Positions 1 to 9,250 of a stretch of DNA of 64,000 bases are shown here, in pieces. Position numbers and translations under genes: made by a program. The notes beneath the pieces are model-generated. The model saw nothing but the letters and a program-made list of their open reading frames with translations. It was not told where the DNA came from and did not search any database. The stretch lies in contig CALDWW010000004.1 in assembly GCA_937924335.1 (NCBI GenBank), positions 38,646-102,645 on the forward strand. The letters run 5' to 3'. Source of the DNA: an uncultured Gammaproteobacteria bacterium. GTDB taxonomy: Bacteria; Pseudomonadota; Gammaproteobacteria; Steroidobacterales; XN24. Position 1 is the first letter of the stretch; every line of letters starts with the position of its first letter.

Positions 1-1400
1 CGGGTCAGCAGCCCTAGTTTTGGCGCCAGTCCGTGGAAACTGTCATCCCGGTCCGAGGGCCGATTGAAAAGACAGCCGCCGAAACCGCACTCTGTGCCGT
101 CATCGCGGGTGTTCCCGTCCAGCATCTGGTTGTCATAGTCGTATCGCAGATATTCGTAGCGCAGGCCGAGGGTCGCCCGCCATGCTTGTCCGAACGGGCG
201 AGCGTAGTGAGCATAGGCAGCGCTCTGCCACGATCGGACATCGTAGTCATAGTGCTTGCCGACGGGTCGGGTCTCGATAAGGAAGTCCGAACCGTCGCTG
301 ATGGTTTCGGCTTGGGTCTCCTTGAGGAAACCATCCATGTACTCCAGATCAGTGCCCAACACCAATGCTCCCGCGGGCCCGAGGTCCCTGTGCAGGGCGA
401 CCTGAGTGCCGACGCTCTGCTGGCCGTTCTCCTCGATCGGCATGCCGGGCAGGAAGTGCTGCTGGAAACGCATCCATGAATGACGCAGGTAGTTACGGGC
501 CTCGACACGGGTTTCGGCGTCGAGTTCGCGATCATAGATGGCCGCCAACCTGGCCGAATCGGCGTTGCGGTAGGCGCCGGCCACGGGGTTGGATTTGCGT
601 TGATCCTTGTCCTGGTAGGCGTCCTCGCCGAATATGAATCCGGCCGTATCCTGCCGCAGGTGGGAACCCGAGACGGCCAGCCGCAGATGCCCATCGAAAG
701 CAGCGCCTTCCGACGCCAGGTTCAGCTTGGCCTGGTCATATCCTGAGTCATCGCGGAAGCCGCCGTCTCTTTCTACATGCCCCCAGGCCTGGATCCCCGG
801 ATCCTCGTCCGTTCCTCCGATGAGGAAACGTCCGCGATAGTAGTCCCAGGAGCCGGCCTCTACCGCAACCTCTTTGGTCGGAGTCCCGAATTCCGGGCTC
901 AGCACGTTGACCAGGCCATGCAATGCGTTCGAACCGTAAAGGGCGCTTCCAGGTCCGCGTACGACTTCGATGGCTCCCGCCTGCTCCGTGTTGATCTCCA
1001 ACAGATCGTTGACGTTGCAAAACCCTGCCGGCCGGGTCGGAATGCCGTCCTCCAGGAACAGGAACCCCCCACAGGCACCGGCGCCGGTCAGTACCGGGGA
1101 GCGGATCGCGGTCAGGTGCTCCTGGCCACTGCCCCTGACGATCCACGTGCCGGGACTCCGAAACATGAGTTCCGATACATGGGTGTGCGCGGTGCGCTCT
1201 ATGGTCTCTTTATCGATCCTCGCAGTATTGCCGGCCAGTTCCCGCAGAGGCGTCGCCGTGCGGGTGGAGGTGACGGTGACCGTGTCCAGTTCGACCCGGT
1301 CGGGTGGGTTCCCGGCGGTAATGGGACCTGACAGGGCAATGGACAGACAGAGCCAAAGTGCGGCTGACGCACGCGGCGCCCGCCAGCCGCGCTCAGTCAC
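1..1400 (-). CDS. TonB-dependent outer membrane receptor (3' part beyond window)
   Basis: The minus frame stays open from a GTG at 1400 to the window edge (466 codons). The first 30 residues form a signal peptide with a hydrophobic core (LWLCLSIALSG). A TonB-box-like stretch (VELDTVTVTSTR) and a plug domain follow, with the plug hallmarks FLEDGIPTRPAGF, EVVRGPGSALYGSNALHG and LVNVLSP. The rest reads as alternating aromatic barrel strands (for example RYEYLRYDYDNQ). The family imports siderophores, cobalamin or other large ligands with TonB energy; the ligand cannot be told here. The GTG overlaps the thioesterase stop by 8 bp, so it is the last visible gene of the minus operon. The barrel C-terminus lies outside the window. 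Confidence 0.85.
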   Translation of the reverse strand, partial: MTERGWRAPRASAALWLCLSIALSGPITAGNPPDRVELDTVTVTSTRTATPLRELAGNTARIDKETIERTAHTHVSELMFRSPGTWIVRGSGQEHLTAIRSPVLTGAGACGGFLFLEDGIPTRPAGFCNVNDLLEINTEQAGAIEVVRGPGSALYGSNALHGLVNVLSPEFGTPTKEVAVEAGSWDYYRGRFLIGGTDEDPGIQAWGHVERDGGFRDDSGYDQAKLNLASEGAAFDGHLRLAVSGSHLRQDTAGFIFGEDAYQDKDQRKSNPVAGAYRNADSARLAAIYDRELDAETRVEARNYLRHSWMRFQQHFLPGMPIEENGQQSVGTQVALHRDLGPAGALVLGTDLEYMDGFLKETQAETISDGSDFLIETRPVGKHYDYDVRSWQSAAYAHYARPFGQAWRATLGLRYEYLRYDYDNQMLDGNTRDDGTECGFGGCLFNRPSDRDDSFHGLAPKLGLLT

Positions 1401-1839
1401 GAAGCGCCAGGTCCAGCAATCGGAGGCGGATCGCATCCGGTAGTGGAGCCTTGCAGTTACGTCCGTAGTCGTATGAGACGATCCGTCCGGATCCCTCGGC
1501 CGCAAGGCCCTGCCGGCCGTGACTGAACAGCGCATATCGCATCACAAACCGGTCGCTCTCGACATCCTCGACCCAGGCCGCGGCCGTGACCGTGTCCGGG
1601 TATTCGAGCGGGATGCGGAACCTGCAGTCGGTCGAGGCGAGGATCGGGCCCATGCCGGCATGCCGCTCCGGGTCTCCGAACTCGACCTGTTCGAACAGCG
1701 CCATCCGGGCGGTCTCGAAGTAACGGAAGTAGACGATGTTGTTGACGTGGCCGAGGGCGTCCATATCACCCCACGCGACCGGGATGTCAACGGTGACGGG
1801 ATAATGGTTGCGGAACTCGGCTAGGCGATCTTCTGGCAT
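1393..1839 (-). CDS. Acyl-CoA thioesterase, 4HBT hot-dog fold (YbgC/FadM type)
   Basis: 148 residues, the usual length for a single hot-dog thioesterase. The N-terminal motif WGDMDALGHVNN carries the catalytic Asp of the YbgC/FadM class and is followed by the helix NIVYFRYFETAR. The family hydrolyses acyl-CoA thioesters in the cytoplasm; the acyl chain preferred here is unknown. The gene lies 3 bp after the zinc-ribbon gene and overlaps the TonB receptor start, so it is translated within one operon. Family assignment is firm; the physiological substrate is not. Confidence 0.88.
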   Translation of the reverse strand: MPEDRLAEFRNHYPVTVDIPVAWGDMDALGHVNNIVYFRYFETARMALFEQVEFGDPERHAGMGPILASTDCRFRIPLEYPDTVTAAAWVEDVESDRFVMRYALFSHGRQGLAAEGSGRIVSYDYGRNCKAPLPDAIRLRLLDLALRD

Positions 1840-1842
1840 ATC

Positions 1843-2046
1843 TCAGCCGCGCTCCTTGACCACCAGTTGCGGTCCGCCCCGCGGGCCGAAGATGTGTTTG
1901 GCGAGTACGCCGTAGACGTGTCCGCACTCATCGCAGAAGACTACGTTGAACCAGGGTTTGCCGTCTTTCGACTTCTCGCTGCTGTCCCGCGCGGTCAGGT
2001 GATCGATCCCGACCACGCCGCAATCCGGGCATTTGGGTTCGCTCAT
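1843..2046 (-). CDS. Small zinc-ribbon protein, function unknown
   Basis: 67 residues with two cysteine knuckles, CPDCG at residues 5-9 and CDECGHVYG at about 38-46, a typical four-Cys zinc ribbon. Between them is a short polar segment (SSEKSKDGKPWF). No enzymatic motif is visible. The ATG overlaps the stop of the upstream 118-residue gene by 4 bp (ATGA), which implies coupled translation. Proteins of this shape may bind nucleic acid or act as small adaptors, but nothing here decides between these. Confidence 0.75.
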   Translation of the reverse strand: MSEPKCPDCGVVGIDHLTARDSSEKSKDGKPWFNVVFCDECGHVYGVLAKHIFGPRGGPQLVVKERG

Positions 2047-2399
2047 TGTCGTTGTCCCTCAGTTGCCTCGTCGTCGCATGCCGCGTCCTGCTCGATCCGT
2101 TCGACAGTAAAGGTCGGGCGATCTCCTTTCCGGTAGTACGCAAACGGGCCAAGGAGTTCCTCCAGTTTGCGTTCGCGGGCATGCTCCGTATCGAACCACT
2201 GGTGCTGATGCCAGTCTTCACCGAGCACGTTCCGTAATGGGTCTCCGGGCGGCAGGCTCAATCGCAGACCGAAACGCCGCGAGTCACCGCCGAGACCCGC
2301 GCGGCGGTTGTGACGATGACAGACTTCCATGATCGCACCCAGCTGTGTATCGGAAAAGCCGGACCATAGCCGCAAGCAGGCTTGCCGGGCAAGGATCAA
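2043..2399 (-). CDS. Conserved hypothetical protein, 118 aa
   Basis: A basic, His/Arg-rich soluble protein with no signal peptide or membrane segment. Its middle carries a His/Trp-rich patch (DWHQHQWFDTEHARERK) and its C-terminus is acidic. I do not recognise a domain. It is framed by 4-bp ATGA overlaps with the kinase upstream and the zinc-ribbon gene downstream, and this tight packing is the main evidence that it is real. The plus-strand ORF in the same region lacks any family signature. Confidence 0.65.
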   Translation of the reverse strand: MILARQACLRLWSGFSDTQLGAIMEVCHRHNRRAGLGGDSRRFGLRLSLPPGDPLRNVLGEDWHQHQWFDTEHARERKLEELLGPFAYYRKGDRPTFTVERIEQDAACDDEATEGQRQ

Positions 2400-3082
2400 T
2401 CGAAATGCCGGTCACCCGCGCCCTCTCGGTCGCGCCAGCCGAATACCCGGCGGGTAATGAACAGATAGACCGGTTTTCCGGTGCGCATCCAGGCGCGCGA
2501 CAACAGCGAGGGGTTGTCGAGGATCCGACGTTCACGATCCGTCAGCTGGTCTGCGCAGTAATATCGTTTGTGCTTGAGCGCGTGGCGGATATCCTCGCGC
2601 GCCAGGATGCGAAACCTCCGCCCACGCCGTCGAGGCGCCCACGCCAGCTGGAAGTCGATCAGGGCCGGGGCCCCTTCGTCCGTGACCAGCCAGTTGGGTT
2701 CTTTCGCGAGATCATTGTGTACGACTCCGGCAGTGTGCAGACGCCGGATGAGGCGGTTGGCAGCCTTGAAATAGCCGGGGTCTCTTGGTCTGTGTATCTG
2801 CATCGGCCGACCAGACAGCCAGGTCCTGAGTAGCACGCCATCACGCCAGCAGATCAGCTGGGGGACGCCCCCGAACCCTTCGAGTGCGGCCAGAGCGCGT
2901 GCCTCCCGGCCCGCCAGCCAGTGGGCTATCGGTCGTGTCCACCAGCGCGCAGCGCGGGTGTCTCGTCGTACCGCGAGATCACCGTTCTGCCCGCCGGCGG
3001 ATGAAATGACCAGCTCGACGCGGCCGAACAGATCCTGCTTCATCAGTTGCCGAACAACGAACTGTTCGCCCTTTTTATTCAT
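2396..3082 (-). CDS. Small RIO/LPS-kinase-like phosphotransferase
   Basis: 228 residues with a protein-kinase-fold core. The catalytic loop HNDLAKEPN is at 122-130 (Asp124 as putative base, Asn130 as metal ligand) and the DFG-equivalent DFQ is at 143-145. The pattern resembles Kdo/heptose (WaaP/KdkA) and RIO-type small kinases rather than Ser/Thr kinases. A glycine-rich loop is not obvious. The C-terminal third (from about 150) is very basic and ends with an amphipathic segment around VYLFITRRVFGW, suggesting membrane association. It is the first gene of the minus operon and faces the AAA/WD40 gene. A lipid or LPS-sugar substrate is an inference. Confidence 0.7.
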   Translation of the reverse strand: MNKKGEQFVVRQLMKQDLFGRVELVISSAGGQNGDLAVRRDTRAARWWTRPIAHWLAGREARALAALEGFGGVPQLICWRDGVLLRTWLSGRPMQIHRPRDPGYFKAANRLIRRLHTAGVVHNDLAKEPNWLVTDEGAPALIDFQLAWAPRRRGRRFRILAREDIRHALKHKRYYCADQLTDRERRILDNPSLLSRAWMRTGKPVYLFITRRVFGWRDREGAGDRHFD

Positions 3083-3135
3083 CGAGTAGCTTGTCGCCTG
3101 GAGAGAGTCACAGTCTGGCCAAGTGTACTACCGGG

Positions 3136-6100
3136 ATGTCCACGGCTGGCACGCCGGCGACAAGTCGGCGAGAATCGCAGCTGAAAGCGACAGGGCCCGT
3201 TTTGACAGAACCACCAGACAACAAGGTCACGGAGTTGCCACCTCCCCCGGACGAGCGTGGCGAAAGCTTCTATGTCGTCGGCGGTCCCGTCCAGCCGCGC
3301 AGGGGCTGCTATGTTCAACGGGCTGCGGACCGGCAGCTACTCGACAAGCTCAGGGAAGGTGAGTATTGCCATCTTCTGGCACCGCCCCAGACGGGCAAAT
3401 CGAGCCTGGTCGCCAGAACTGCCCGTGAGTTGCGGCGCGACGGATATCTGACCGCGGTCGTGGATCTCGGGCAGACGGTGGGACGAAACCGTCAGGCCGA
3501 AGCGGGTCGCTGGTACTACGGGCTCGCATACCGGATCGTGCGGGATCTTCGTCTCGGCGTCGATCTGCAGCACTGGTGGCAGGAGAAGAAACCGCTGCCG
3601 CCATTGCAGCGTCTCAACGAATTCTTCTGGGAAATCGTTCTGTCGAGCACACGCTCGCCGATCGTCATCCTGCTGGACGAAGTCGAGAGCGTCGCGGATC
3701 TCGACTACGCTGCCGATCTGTTCATGGCGGTGCGGGCTTGTCACGATGCCAGGGCCTCCGAGCCTGAATATGAGCGCCTGCGTTTCGCCTTGGTCGGGAC
3801 CGTGCTGCCTTCGGATCCCGGCGCTTCGAATTCGGTTTCGTTGTTCCAGGTCGGACAAAGAGTCGATCTGCCTGACTTCACGTTTGAGGAAGCGAGGCCC
3901 CTGTGCCGTGAGATCGGGCTGGCGCCCGGGGACGCGGAACGGGCGTTGTACCGGATCTTCTACTGGACCGGAGGGCATCCCTACCTGACCCAGAAACTTT
4001 GCCGGGCGATCTCGCGGAATCCGGGCACCATCGGGTCGGACGAGGATGTGGACGGTATCGTCAACAGCCGGTTCCTGGTGGGCGACGCGCCGCAGAACGA
4101 GCCCAATCTGCGGAGAACGCGCCGCTTGGCAGAGCGACGTGATCCCCTCTCGTACACGGCCCTACGCCTTTTCCGCAAGCTCAGGAGAGGGAGGAAGCGG
4201 AAATTTGATCGCCACAACTATGCGCAGGAATGGTTGCGAATAGCCGGCCTGGCGGGCGTCTCCCCAGACGGCATGCTGCAGCTCCGCAACCAGATCTATT
4301 CACGAGCCTTCCCGTCCCGTTGGATACGAAAATCTGTGCCGTTCGACTGGCAGAAGATCGGCAAGGCAGCGGCATTCGCGTTGCTGATCGTAGGACTGCC
4401 GTATTGGTATGCGCAGGTCCTGCCAAGATCTTTCGTCGCGAAACTCGAAGCGCCGGGCACTGATTTTCAGACCGCAGAGCAGGCCTATGTCGGCCTGCGG
4501 CGGCTGCCGGGATTCGGCGACCAGGCTGAACGGTTGTTCGCCATTGTCCTGGAACGCCAGAGTGCTGCTGCCGGTAGTTGGGACAGCGCGCTGGCTATTG
4601 ATGTTCAGCTACGGGCGTTGCCCGGCTACCGAGAGCGGGCAGACGATCTCCTGGCGGAATTCTGGCAAAGACAGGCCGCATCCGCCGAAGCCGGCGAGAT
4701 GAGAGATCGAGCGCTGATCTACCGGTTGCGAGCCCTCGACGTTCGGACGGCGGGGCGCGAGAACAGGGCGAGTTCACTCATCGGTCAGGACTACCCGAGT
4801 CTGATCACCGGTATCCGGCCAGGGGCGCGGATCGATGCGCTTGGTATCGACGCTTCCGGTTCCGGAGTGGTAACCCTGACCGAGGGACATCTCGTGCAGA
4901 TGTGGGACGCCCAGAGCGGACGGCCGATGGGGCAGCCCGGAGGCTTCCCGGCGCTGGCGGAAGAATTCGTCACGGTCCGCCGCAGAGTCAGCATCGAGAC
5001 ACCTGGCAAGGTCCGCAACGCAAAATTGATTGTGACACTGCGTCACCCGCAGCCGAGTGATCTGCAGATTCGGTTGGTAGCGCCCTCGGGTCAGGCCGTG
5101 GTGATACCCGTCAGGCGCCAACAGCCGGATGACGATCCAGCATTCATATTTGAGTCGGCCAGCGATGGAGGTATCAAGTCGCTGACCGGCGAGAACGCCC
5201 AGGGGACATGGACTCTTGAGGTAGAAGACCAGCTGACCGGAACGTCTGGATTCCTCGACGGTTGGGAGCTGGTCTTGTCGAACAAGGACGGCCATCGGGT
5301 CGAGGACCTTTTCAGCAACCCCATCCTGCTGGCCGATCCGCGTCCGACTTTGCAGGTGGAAGTGGTCCTTAGTCCCGACGGTCGGCGCGTAGCTGCGGTC
5401 AGCGCCAACCACGAGACCCGGGGTTTCCTGCAAATCTGGGACACGGCTCAGGGGACGGTCACGGCGCGGGCCCCTGTGGAAGCAGGCCCGAGAGTGATGG
5501 CTTTCGATGCCGCCGGGCAATTCCTGATTACCGGCTCGGCCGGCGTCCCAGGGCATCTCAGCGTCTGGCGGGCAGCCGCGGGTCAGGAACTCATGTCGGT
5601 GGATTCCGAACTCGGTTTTCGTACCGCTCCGGTCGTGTCGTCGGCCGGCAGCGTCCTGGCTGTGGCCGAGATCGTCACGGCCGGAGACAGTCGGGTCCGC
5701 CTGCTCGATCTGGCGGCGATGGAGGAACGCAGGTCCATCGGGATCGCCGGTGAGGTGAGCGGATTGGCACTGGGTCCGGACGGGGGCCTGCTGGCGACGC
5801 TGGATCGGGAGAACGTCGTGGGTGTCTGGGACACGGCCGCAAAGCGACTGTTGATGCAGTTGCCCCATGACCTGGGGGTCCAGCGGATGGTCTTCGATCC
5901 CTCAGGCCGCTGGCTTGCCACGGTTGACGCGGGCGGGATATCCCGTGTCTGGACTCTGGAGGCAGCCGATGAGACCGGTTCAAGGCTGATCGTTTCCCGT
6001 GACAGCTGGGACCCGTTGTCACTTACGTTCTCGAATGACGGCGCGCTTCTGTTGCTGCGTGGCCGCGGCCGGACCTTCGAGGTCCTGTCACTGCCCTCCG

Positions 6101-7344
6101 GAATGCCTGCGACGGCTGCATTGCGCCACTCAGGGGATTGGCGGCCGGATGATGGCCGCAGCGCGTCCGGTCACCCGGTTTCCAGAGCATTTGGCGACCA
6201 GGATAGCCGCATCGTAACCGGCCGCGGCGGCGTCATGGCGCGGGTCTGGGCAATACCGCCCAGGGAGTCCGCCACCGAGGCTTCCGTAACGAGCGTTGCG
6301 ACCGCCCAGGAATTCGCATTGAGCCCGTGGACAGATCAGATGGTGGCAGGCGGTCTCGACGGATCGATCCGATTTCTTGATCGTGGACAGCCCTGGAATC
6401 CGCCGCCAGAGGACATGGCCGGCCATGCTGGCGCCATCACTGGCCTGGCCTATAGTCCAGACGGCAGGCGGCTCGTGTCCGTCGGCGCAGACGGCAGCGT
6501 CCTGGTCTGGGATCCCCAAACCAGGACCCAGGTCGGAGAGCGGTTCCACCATGGCAGTGGTCGTGTCCGGTCGGTCGCAATTGACTCGGATGACCGGCTG
6601 GTCCTGACCGGTGGCGAGCTCGGAGCGCGGCTCTGGCACATAGATACCGGTGAGGCAGCATCGGTACTCGGCCCGGGGCGCCAGGTTTCGAGTGTGGCGT
6701 TCAGTGATGGCGGCGCGCTGGCGGCCACGGCCGCCACCGAGGGCCTGATCCAGATTTGGGATACGACCAGCGGCGAGCCGGTCTGGTCAGGCAACATGCC
6801 CGGTCCTGTGGTCGGGATGAGCATCAACGGCCGCGGCAGCCGGGTAGCTGCGGGCAATGCTCGCGGCGATATCTATGTCTGGGACACCGCAAAGCCCATA
6901 GGCGGACGGAGGACCTTGCGGATCAACGGCTGGGTTCTGGGTCTCAAGCTCACTGATATGGGCGACGTTTTGTATCTGCAGACTGGCGAGTGGATGCATA
7001 TGCTGGACGTCAGCGACGAACCCCGCATCACCGCCAGTGCATTGCTTCCCGGATCGTCACCGGCGCAGGTCTGGCATATCGACGCGCAGCAGGTCGGCGT
7101 CGTTCGCTTGCTCAGCGTGGACATGGACGGTCATCGAATCGTGCAGATGGACCTGCGACGTCCTCTGCCAGGGGCAATGCCCTCGGCCGGGATCGGTCCT
7201 GTAGAGCGCTGGCTGGGCATGCTGAAACTAAGCTTCGACGCCGCTGGCGTGCTCGTGCCCGTGGAAGGTGGCCAGCGCGGTATCGTCGCCAGTCCGGAGA
7301 AAGATGCCGAGAGCGCTCAGCCCGTACCCTCAGAGTCGGACTGA
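3136..7344 (+). CDS. AAA-like (STAND-type) NTPase with transmembrane segment, P-domain and WD40 propeller
   Basis: About 1402 residues from the ATG at 3136; a TTG at 3091 would add 15 residues, and neither start has a good ribosome site. Domains: (1) residues 60-330, an AAA_35-like NTPase with Walker A APPQTGKSS (about 82-90), Walker B IVILLDEVES (176-185) and a GGHPYLTQ motif typical of this family; (2) a basic linker and one membrane span (AAFALLIVGLPYWYA) near 410-425; (3) a helical repeat region to about 560; (4) a first WD-like blade; (5) a proprotein-convertase P-domain (about 610-715) with LRHPQPSDLQIRLVAPSG and GTWTLEVED; (6) at least ten WD40-like repeats to the C-terminus (VWDTA, VWDPQ, IWDTT, LWHID). 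An N-in topology would put the propeller in the periplasm. Related NTPase-WD40 proteins are sensors or scaffolds; a role here is unknown. It converges on the MFS gene with a 3-bp gap. Confidence 0.85.
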   Translation: MSTAGTPATSRRESQLKATGPVLTEPPDNKVTELPPPPDERGESFYVVGGPVQPRRGCYVQRAADRQLLDKLREGEYCHLLAPPQTGKSSLVARTARELRRDGYLTAVVDLGQTVGRNRQAEAGRWYYGLAYRIVRDLRLGVDLQHWWQEKKPLPPLQRLNEFFWEIVLSSTRSPIVILLDEVESVADLDYAADLFMAVRACHDARASEPEYERLRFALVGTVLPSDPGASNSVSLFQVGQRVDLPDFTFEEARPLCREIGLAPGDAERALYRIFYWTGGHPYLTQKLCRAISRNPGTIGSDEDVDGIVNSRFLVGDAPQNEPNLRRTRRLAERRDPLSYTALRLFRKLRRGRKRKFDRHNYAQEWLRIAGLAGVSPDGMLQLRNQIYSRAFPSRWIRKSVPFDWQKIGKAAAFALLIVGLPYWYAQVLPRSFVAKLEAPGTDFQTAEQAYVGLRRLPGFGDQAERLFAIVLERQSAAAGSWDSALAIDVQLRALPGYRERADDLLAEFWQRQAASAEAGEMRDRALIYRLRALDVRTAGRENRASSLIGQDYPSLITGIRPGARIDALGIDASGSGVVTLTEGHLVQMWDAQSGRPMGQPGGFPALAEEFVTVRRRVSIETPGKVRNAKLIVTLRHPQPSDLQIRLVAPSGQAVVIPVRRQQPDDDPAFIFESASDGGIKSLTGENAQGTWTLEVEDQLTGTSGFLDGWELVLSNKDGHRVEDLFSNPILLADPRPTLQVEVVLSPDGRRVAAVSANHETRGFLQIWDTAQGTVTARAPVEAGPRVMAFDAAGQFLITGSAGVPGHLSVWRAAAGQELMSVDSELGFRTAPVVSSAGSVLAVAEIVTAGDSRVRLLDLAAMEERRSIGIAGEVSGLALGPDGGLLATLDRENVVGVWDTAAKRLLMQLPHDLGVQRMVFDPSGRWLATVDAGGISRVWTLEAADETGSRLIVSRDSWDPLSLTFSNDGALLLLRGRGRTFEVLSLPSGMPATAALRHSGDWRPDDGRSASGHPVSRAFGDQDSRIVTGRGGVMARVWAIPPRESATEASVTSVATAQEFALSPWTDQMVAGGLDGSIRFLDRGQPWNPPPEDMAGHAGAITGLAYSPDGRRLVSVGADGSVLVWDPQTRTQVGERFHHGSGRVRSVAIDSDDRLVLTGGELGARLWHIDTGEAASVLGPGRQVSSVAFSDGGALAATAATEGLIQIWDTTSGEPVWSGNMPGPVVGMSINGRGSRVAAGNARGDIYVWDTAKPIGGRRTLRINGWVLGLKLTDMGDVLYLQTGEWMHMLDVSDEPRITASALLPGSSPAQVWHIDAQQVGVVRLLSVDMDGHRIVQMDLRRPLPGAMPSAGIGPVERWLGMLKLSFDAAGVLVPVEGGQRGIVASPEKDAESAQPVPSESD

Positions 7345-7347
7345 CGG

Positions 7348-9234
7348 CTAGCGCAGGTCACCACGAAGCGCCACGACGCGTTTGCGCAGGTCCTCTACCG
7401 AGGCCTCTTCCGGCGGAACAGGTTCGCCGACCCGCAGAGCGATTCGCGCCCTGCGAAGCCGGGGAAGACGCGCGAGCGGCTTGCCGCCGCGCATGCTGAA
7501 GATGCTTTCCCACAATCCCTGCAGCGCTATCGGCACGACCGGTACCGGATTCCTTCCGATGATCTTCTCGATCCCTCCCCTGAACTCGCCAATCTCGCCA
7601 TCCAGCGTCAGCTTTCCTTCGGGGAAGATCCCTACGATACGACCTTCGGACAACTCCTGCGCGACCTGGTCGAACGCGTACTTCAGTCCTTCCGGATCCT
7701 GCTTGGCCGAAACGATCGGGATGGCTTTCGCCAATCCGAATACAGACTTGAGAACCGGGATCTGGAAGATCCTCTTGTGCATCACGAAACGGACCGGCCG
7801 ACGGATCTTCGCGCCGATCACGAGGGCATCCATATAACTGACGTGGTTGCAGACGAGCACGGCGGGGCCTTCTGCCGGCACGCGTTCCAGATCTGACGCG
7901 TCCATCCTGTAGACGGTGTGCACCAGCAGCCACATTACGAGCCGCAGCAGGAACTCCGGAAGAAGCAGGAAGATATAGACGGCGACGCAAGCCTGCATCA
8001 GCGTCGCGATGAGAACGATGGCATGTACAGAAAGACCCTCGTGGAGAAGCCATTGGGCGCCTGCCAGCGCGACTCCGATAAATGCCAGGTTGTAGAAGTA
8101 CATCCCGCCCAGGATCCGACCTACCTGATCATGCGGCGCGATCTGCTGGATCAATGCATAGAGGGGCACGACGAACAGGCCTGCCGACACCCCGAACACA
8201 GACAGGTCGATCAGGCAGCGAAGATAAGTGGGCGTCAGGAAGAGTTCGCGTAGCCCGACCGCGGCCAGCGGGGCCGCCTGCGGCGAATTCAGGTAGAAAT
8301 CTACACCAGCAAGGGTCATGCCTATGGCGCCCAGAGGTACCAGTCCCAGCTCCACGCGCCTTCCCGAAGCCGGGTGGCACAACAGTGAGCCGATGATCAT
8401 TGCGGTTGCCGGTGTCAGCTGCAGGAGGGCCACGGCGTTTCCCTGGGCGCCGATGACCTCGACCGCATAGGCCGGGAGATTCATGATGTAGATGAGGTTG
8501 GTAAACCAGAACCAGCTGACGCCGAGGATGGCCAGAAAAATGCCTCGACTCCTGAGCGCTGTCACAAGCGTGCGGCGCAGCGCTTCCAATGGCCGCCAGG
8601 CGATGTCCAGGTTTGGTGACGGTGCGGGCGATCTCGGGACCGCAAATGCCGCGGCCAGGCCCAGCAATGCCGAGACAACCAGAGCCGGCAAGAGTATGCG
8701 CTGTACGTCCCAGTGGCCAGCGACGGTCATCAGCATGAGCGTCATTGCAAGGACCATGGCGATCTGCCGCGCGGCCGACATCAGCCCGTTGCCGGCCGTC
8801 AGCTCCGTGTCACCCAGATGCTGCCGTAATAGCGCGCCCTGCGCGGGGCCGAATATCGTTGCCTGCATACCGGCGACCGCGACAGCGGCCAGCACCAGCG
8901 CGGGGCGATCCGTGACGAGGCCGTAGATCGCGCTCAGACCGGAGAGGAGGCCAAGGCTCTGGCAAATCCTGAGAACGATGGCGCGGTCCAGTCTGTCAGT
9001 CAGTTGCCCGCCGATTACGGCCATCATCAACGCGGGTAGCGCGAACCAGACAAGCGCCTCGCCGCGCAGGCCGGCATCTCCAAGAACCGCATAGGCTCCG
9101 CCACTGACGACCCACAGAGTCGCCGCCCGCAGTAGCTGACTATTGAACGAATTGGTCAGCTGGCAGAGCCACAATGGACCGATGCGCCTCTCGACGAGAA
9201 GCGGTAGCTGTTTCCCCTTGGTTTCGATCGTCAC
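7348..9234 (-). CDS. MFS transporter fused to 1-acylglycerol-phosphate acyltransferase (LplT-PlsC type)
   Basis: 628 residues from a GTG at 9234, chosen because GGGGAG precedes it and a longer start would run into the cardiolipin synthase gene. Residues 1-420 hold about 12 hydrophobic segments with an MFS loop (GGQLTDRLDRAIVLR). The C-terminal 200 residues are a PlsC acyltransferase: block I NHVSYMD (His at about 464), block III FPEGKLTLDGEIGEFRGG, block IV VPVVPIALQGLW. The layout matches the transport and acylation parts of the LplT/Aas lysophospholipid salvage system without the acyl-ACP synthetase. Likely role: flip lysophospholipid inward and re-acylate it at the inner membrane. It lies just after the cardiolipin synthase gene on the same strand. 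Confidence 0.88.
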   Translation of the reverse strand: MTIETKGKQLPLLVERRIGPLWLCQLTNSFNSQLLRAATLWVVSGGAYAVLGDAGLRGEALVWFALPALMMAVIGGQLTDRLDRAIVLRICQSLGLLSGLSAIYGLVTDRPALVLAAVAVAGMQATIFGPAQGALLRQHLGDTELTAGNGLMSAARQIAMVLAMTLMLMTVAGHWDVQRILLPALVVSALLGLAAAFAVPRSPAPSPNLDIAWRPLEALRRTLVTALRSRGIFLAILGVSWFWFTNLIYIMNLPAYAVEVIGAQGNAVALLQLTPATAMIIGSLLCHPASGRRVELGLVPLGAIGMTLAGVDFYLNSPQAAPLAAVGLRELFLTPTYLRCLIDLSVFGVSAGLFVVPLYALIQQIAPHDQVGRILGGMYFYNLAFIGVALAGAQWLLHEGLSVHAIVLIATLMQACVAVYIFLLLPEFLLRLVMWLLVHTVYRMDASDLERVPAEGPAVLVCNHVSYMDALVIGAKIRRPVRFVMHKRIFQIPVLKSVFGLAKAIPIVSAKQDPEGLKYAFDQVAQELSEGRIVGIFPEGKLTLDGEIGEFRGGIEKIIGRNPVPVVPIALQGLWESIFSMRGGKPLARLPRLRRARIALRVGEPVPPEEASVEDLRKRVVALRGDLR

Positions 9235-9250
9235 TGGCTCCCCGGCGGTG

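Noticed and set aside
33..1331. Several plus- and minus-strand open frames in the first 1.3 kb
   Set aside because: The TonB receptor frame on the minus strand, which is open to the edge, explains the region with clear plug and barrel motifs.
4774..5868. A 364-codon minus-strand open frame
   Set aside because: It lies opposite the P-domain/WD40 part of the large NTPase gene; no family signature or ribosome site.
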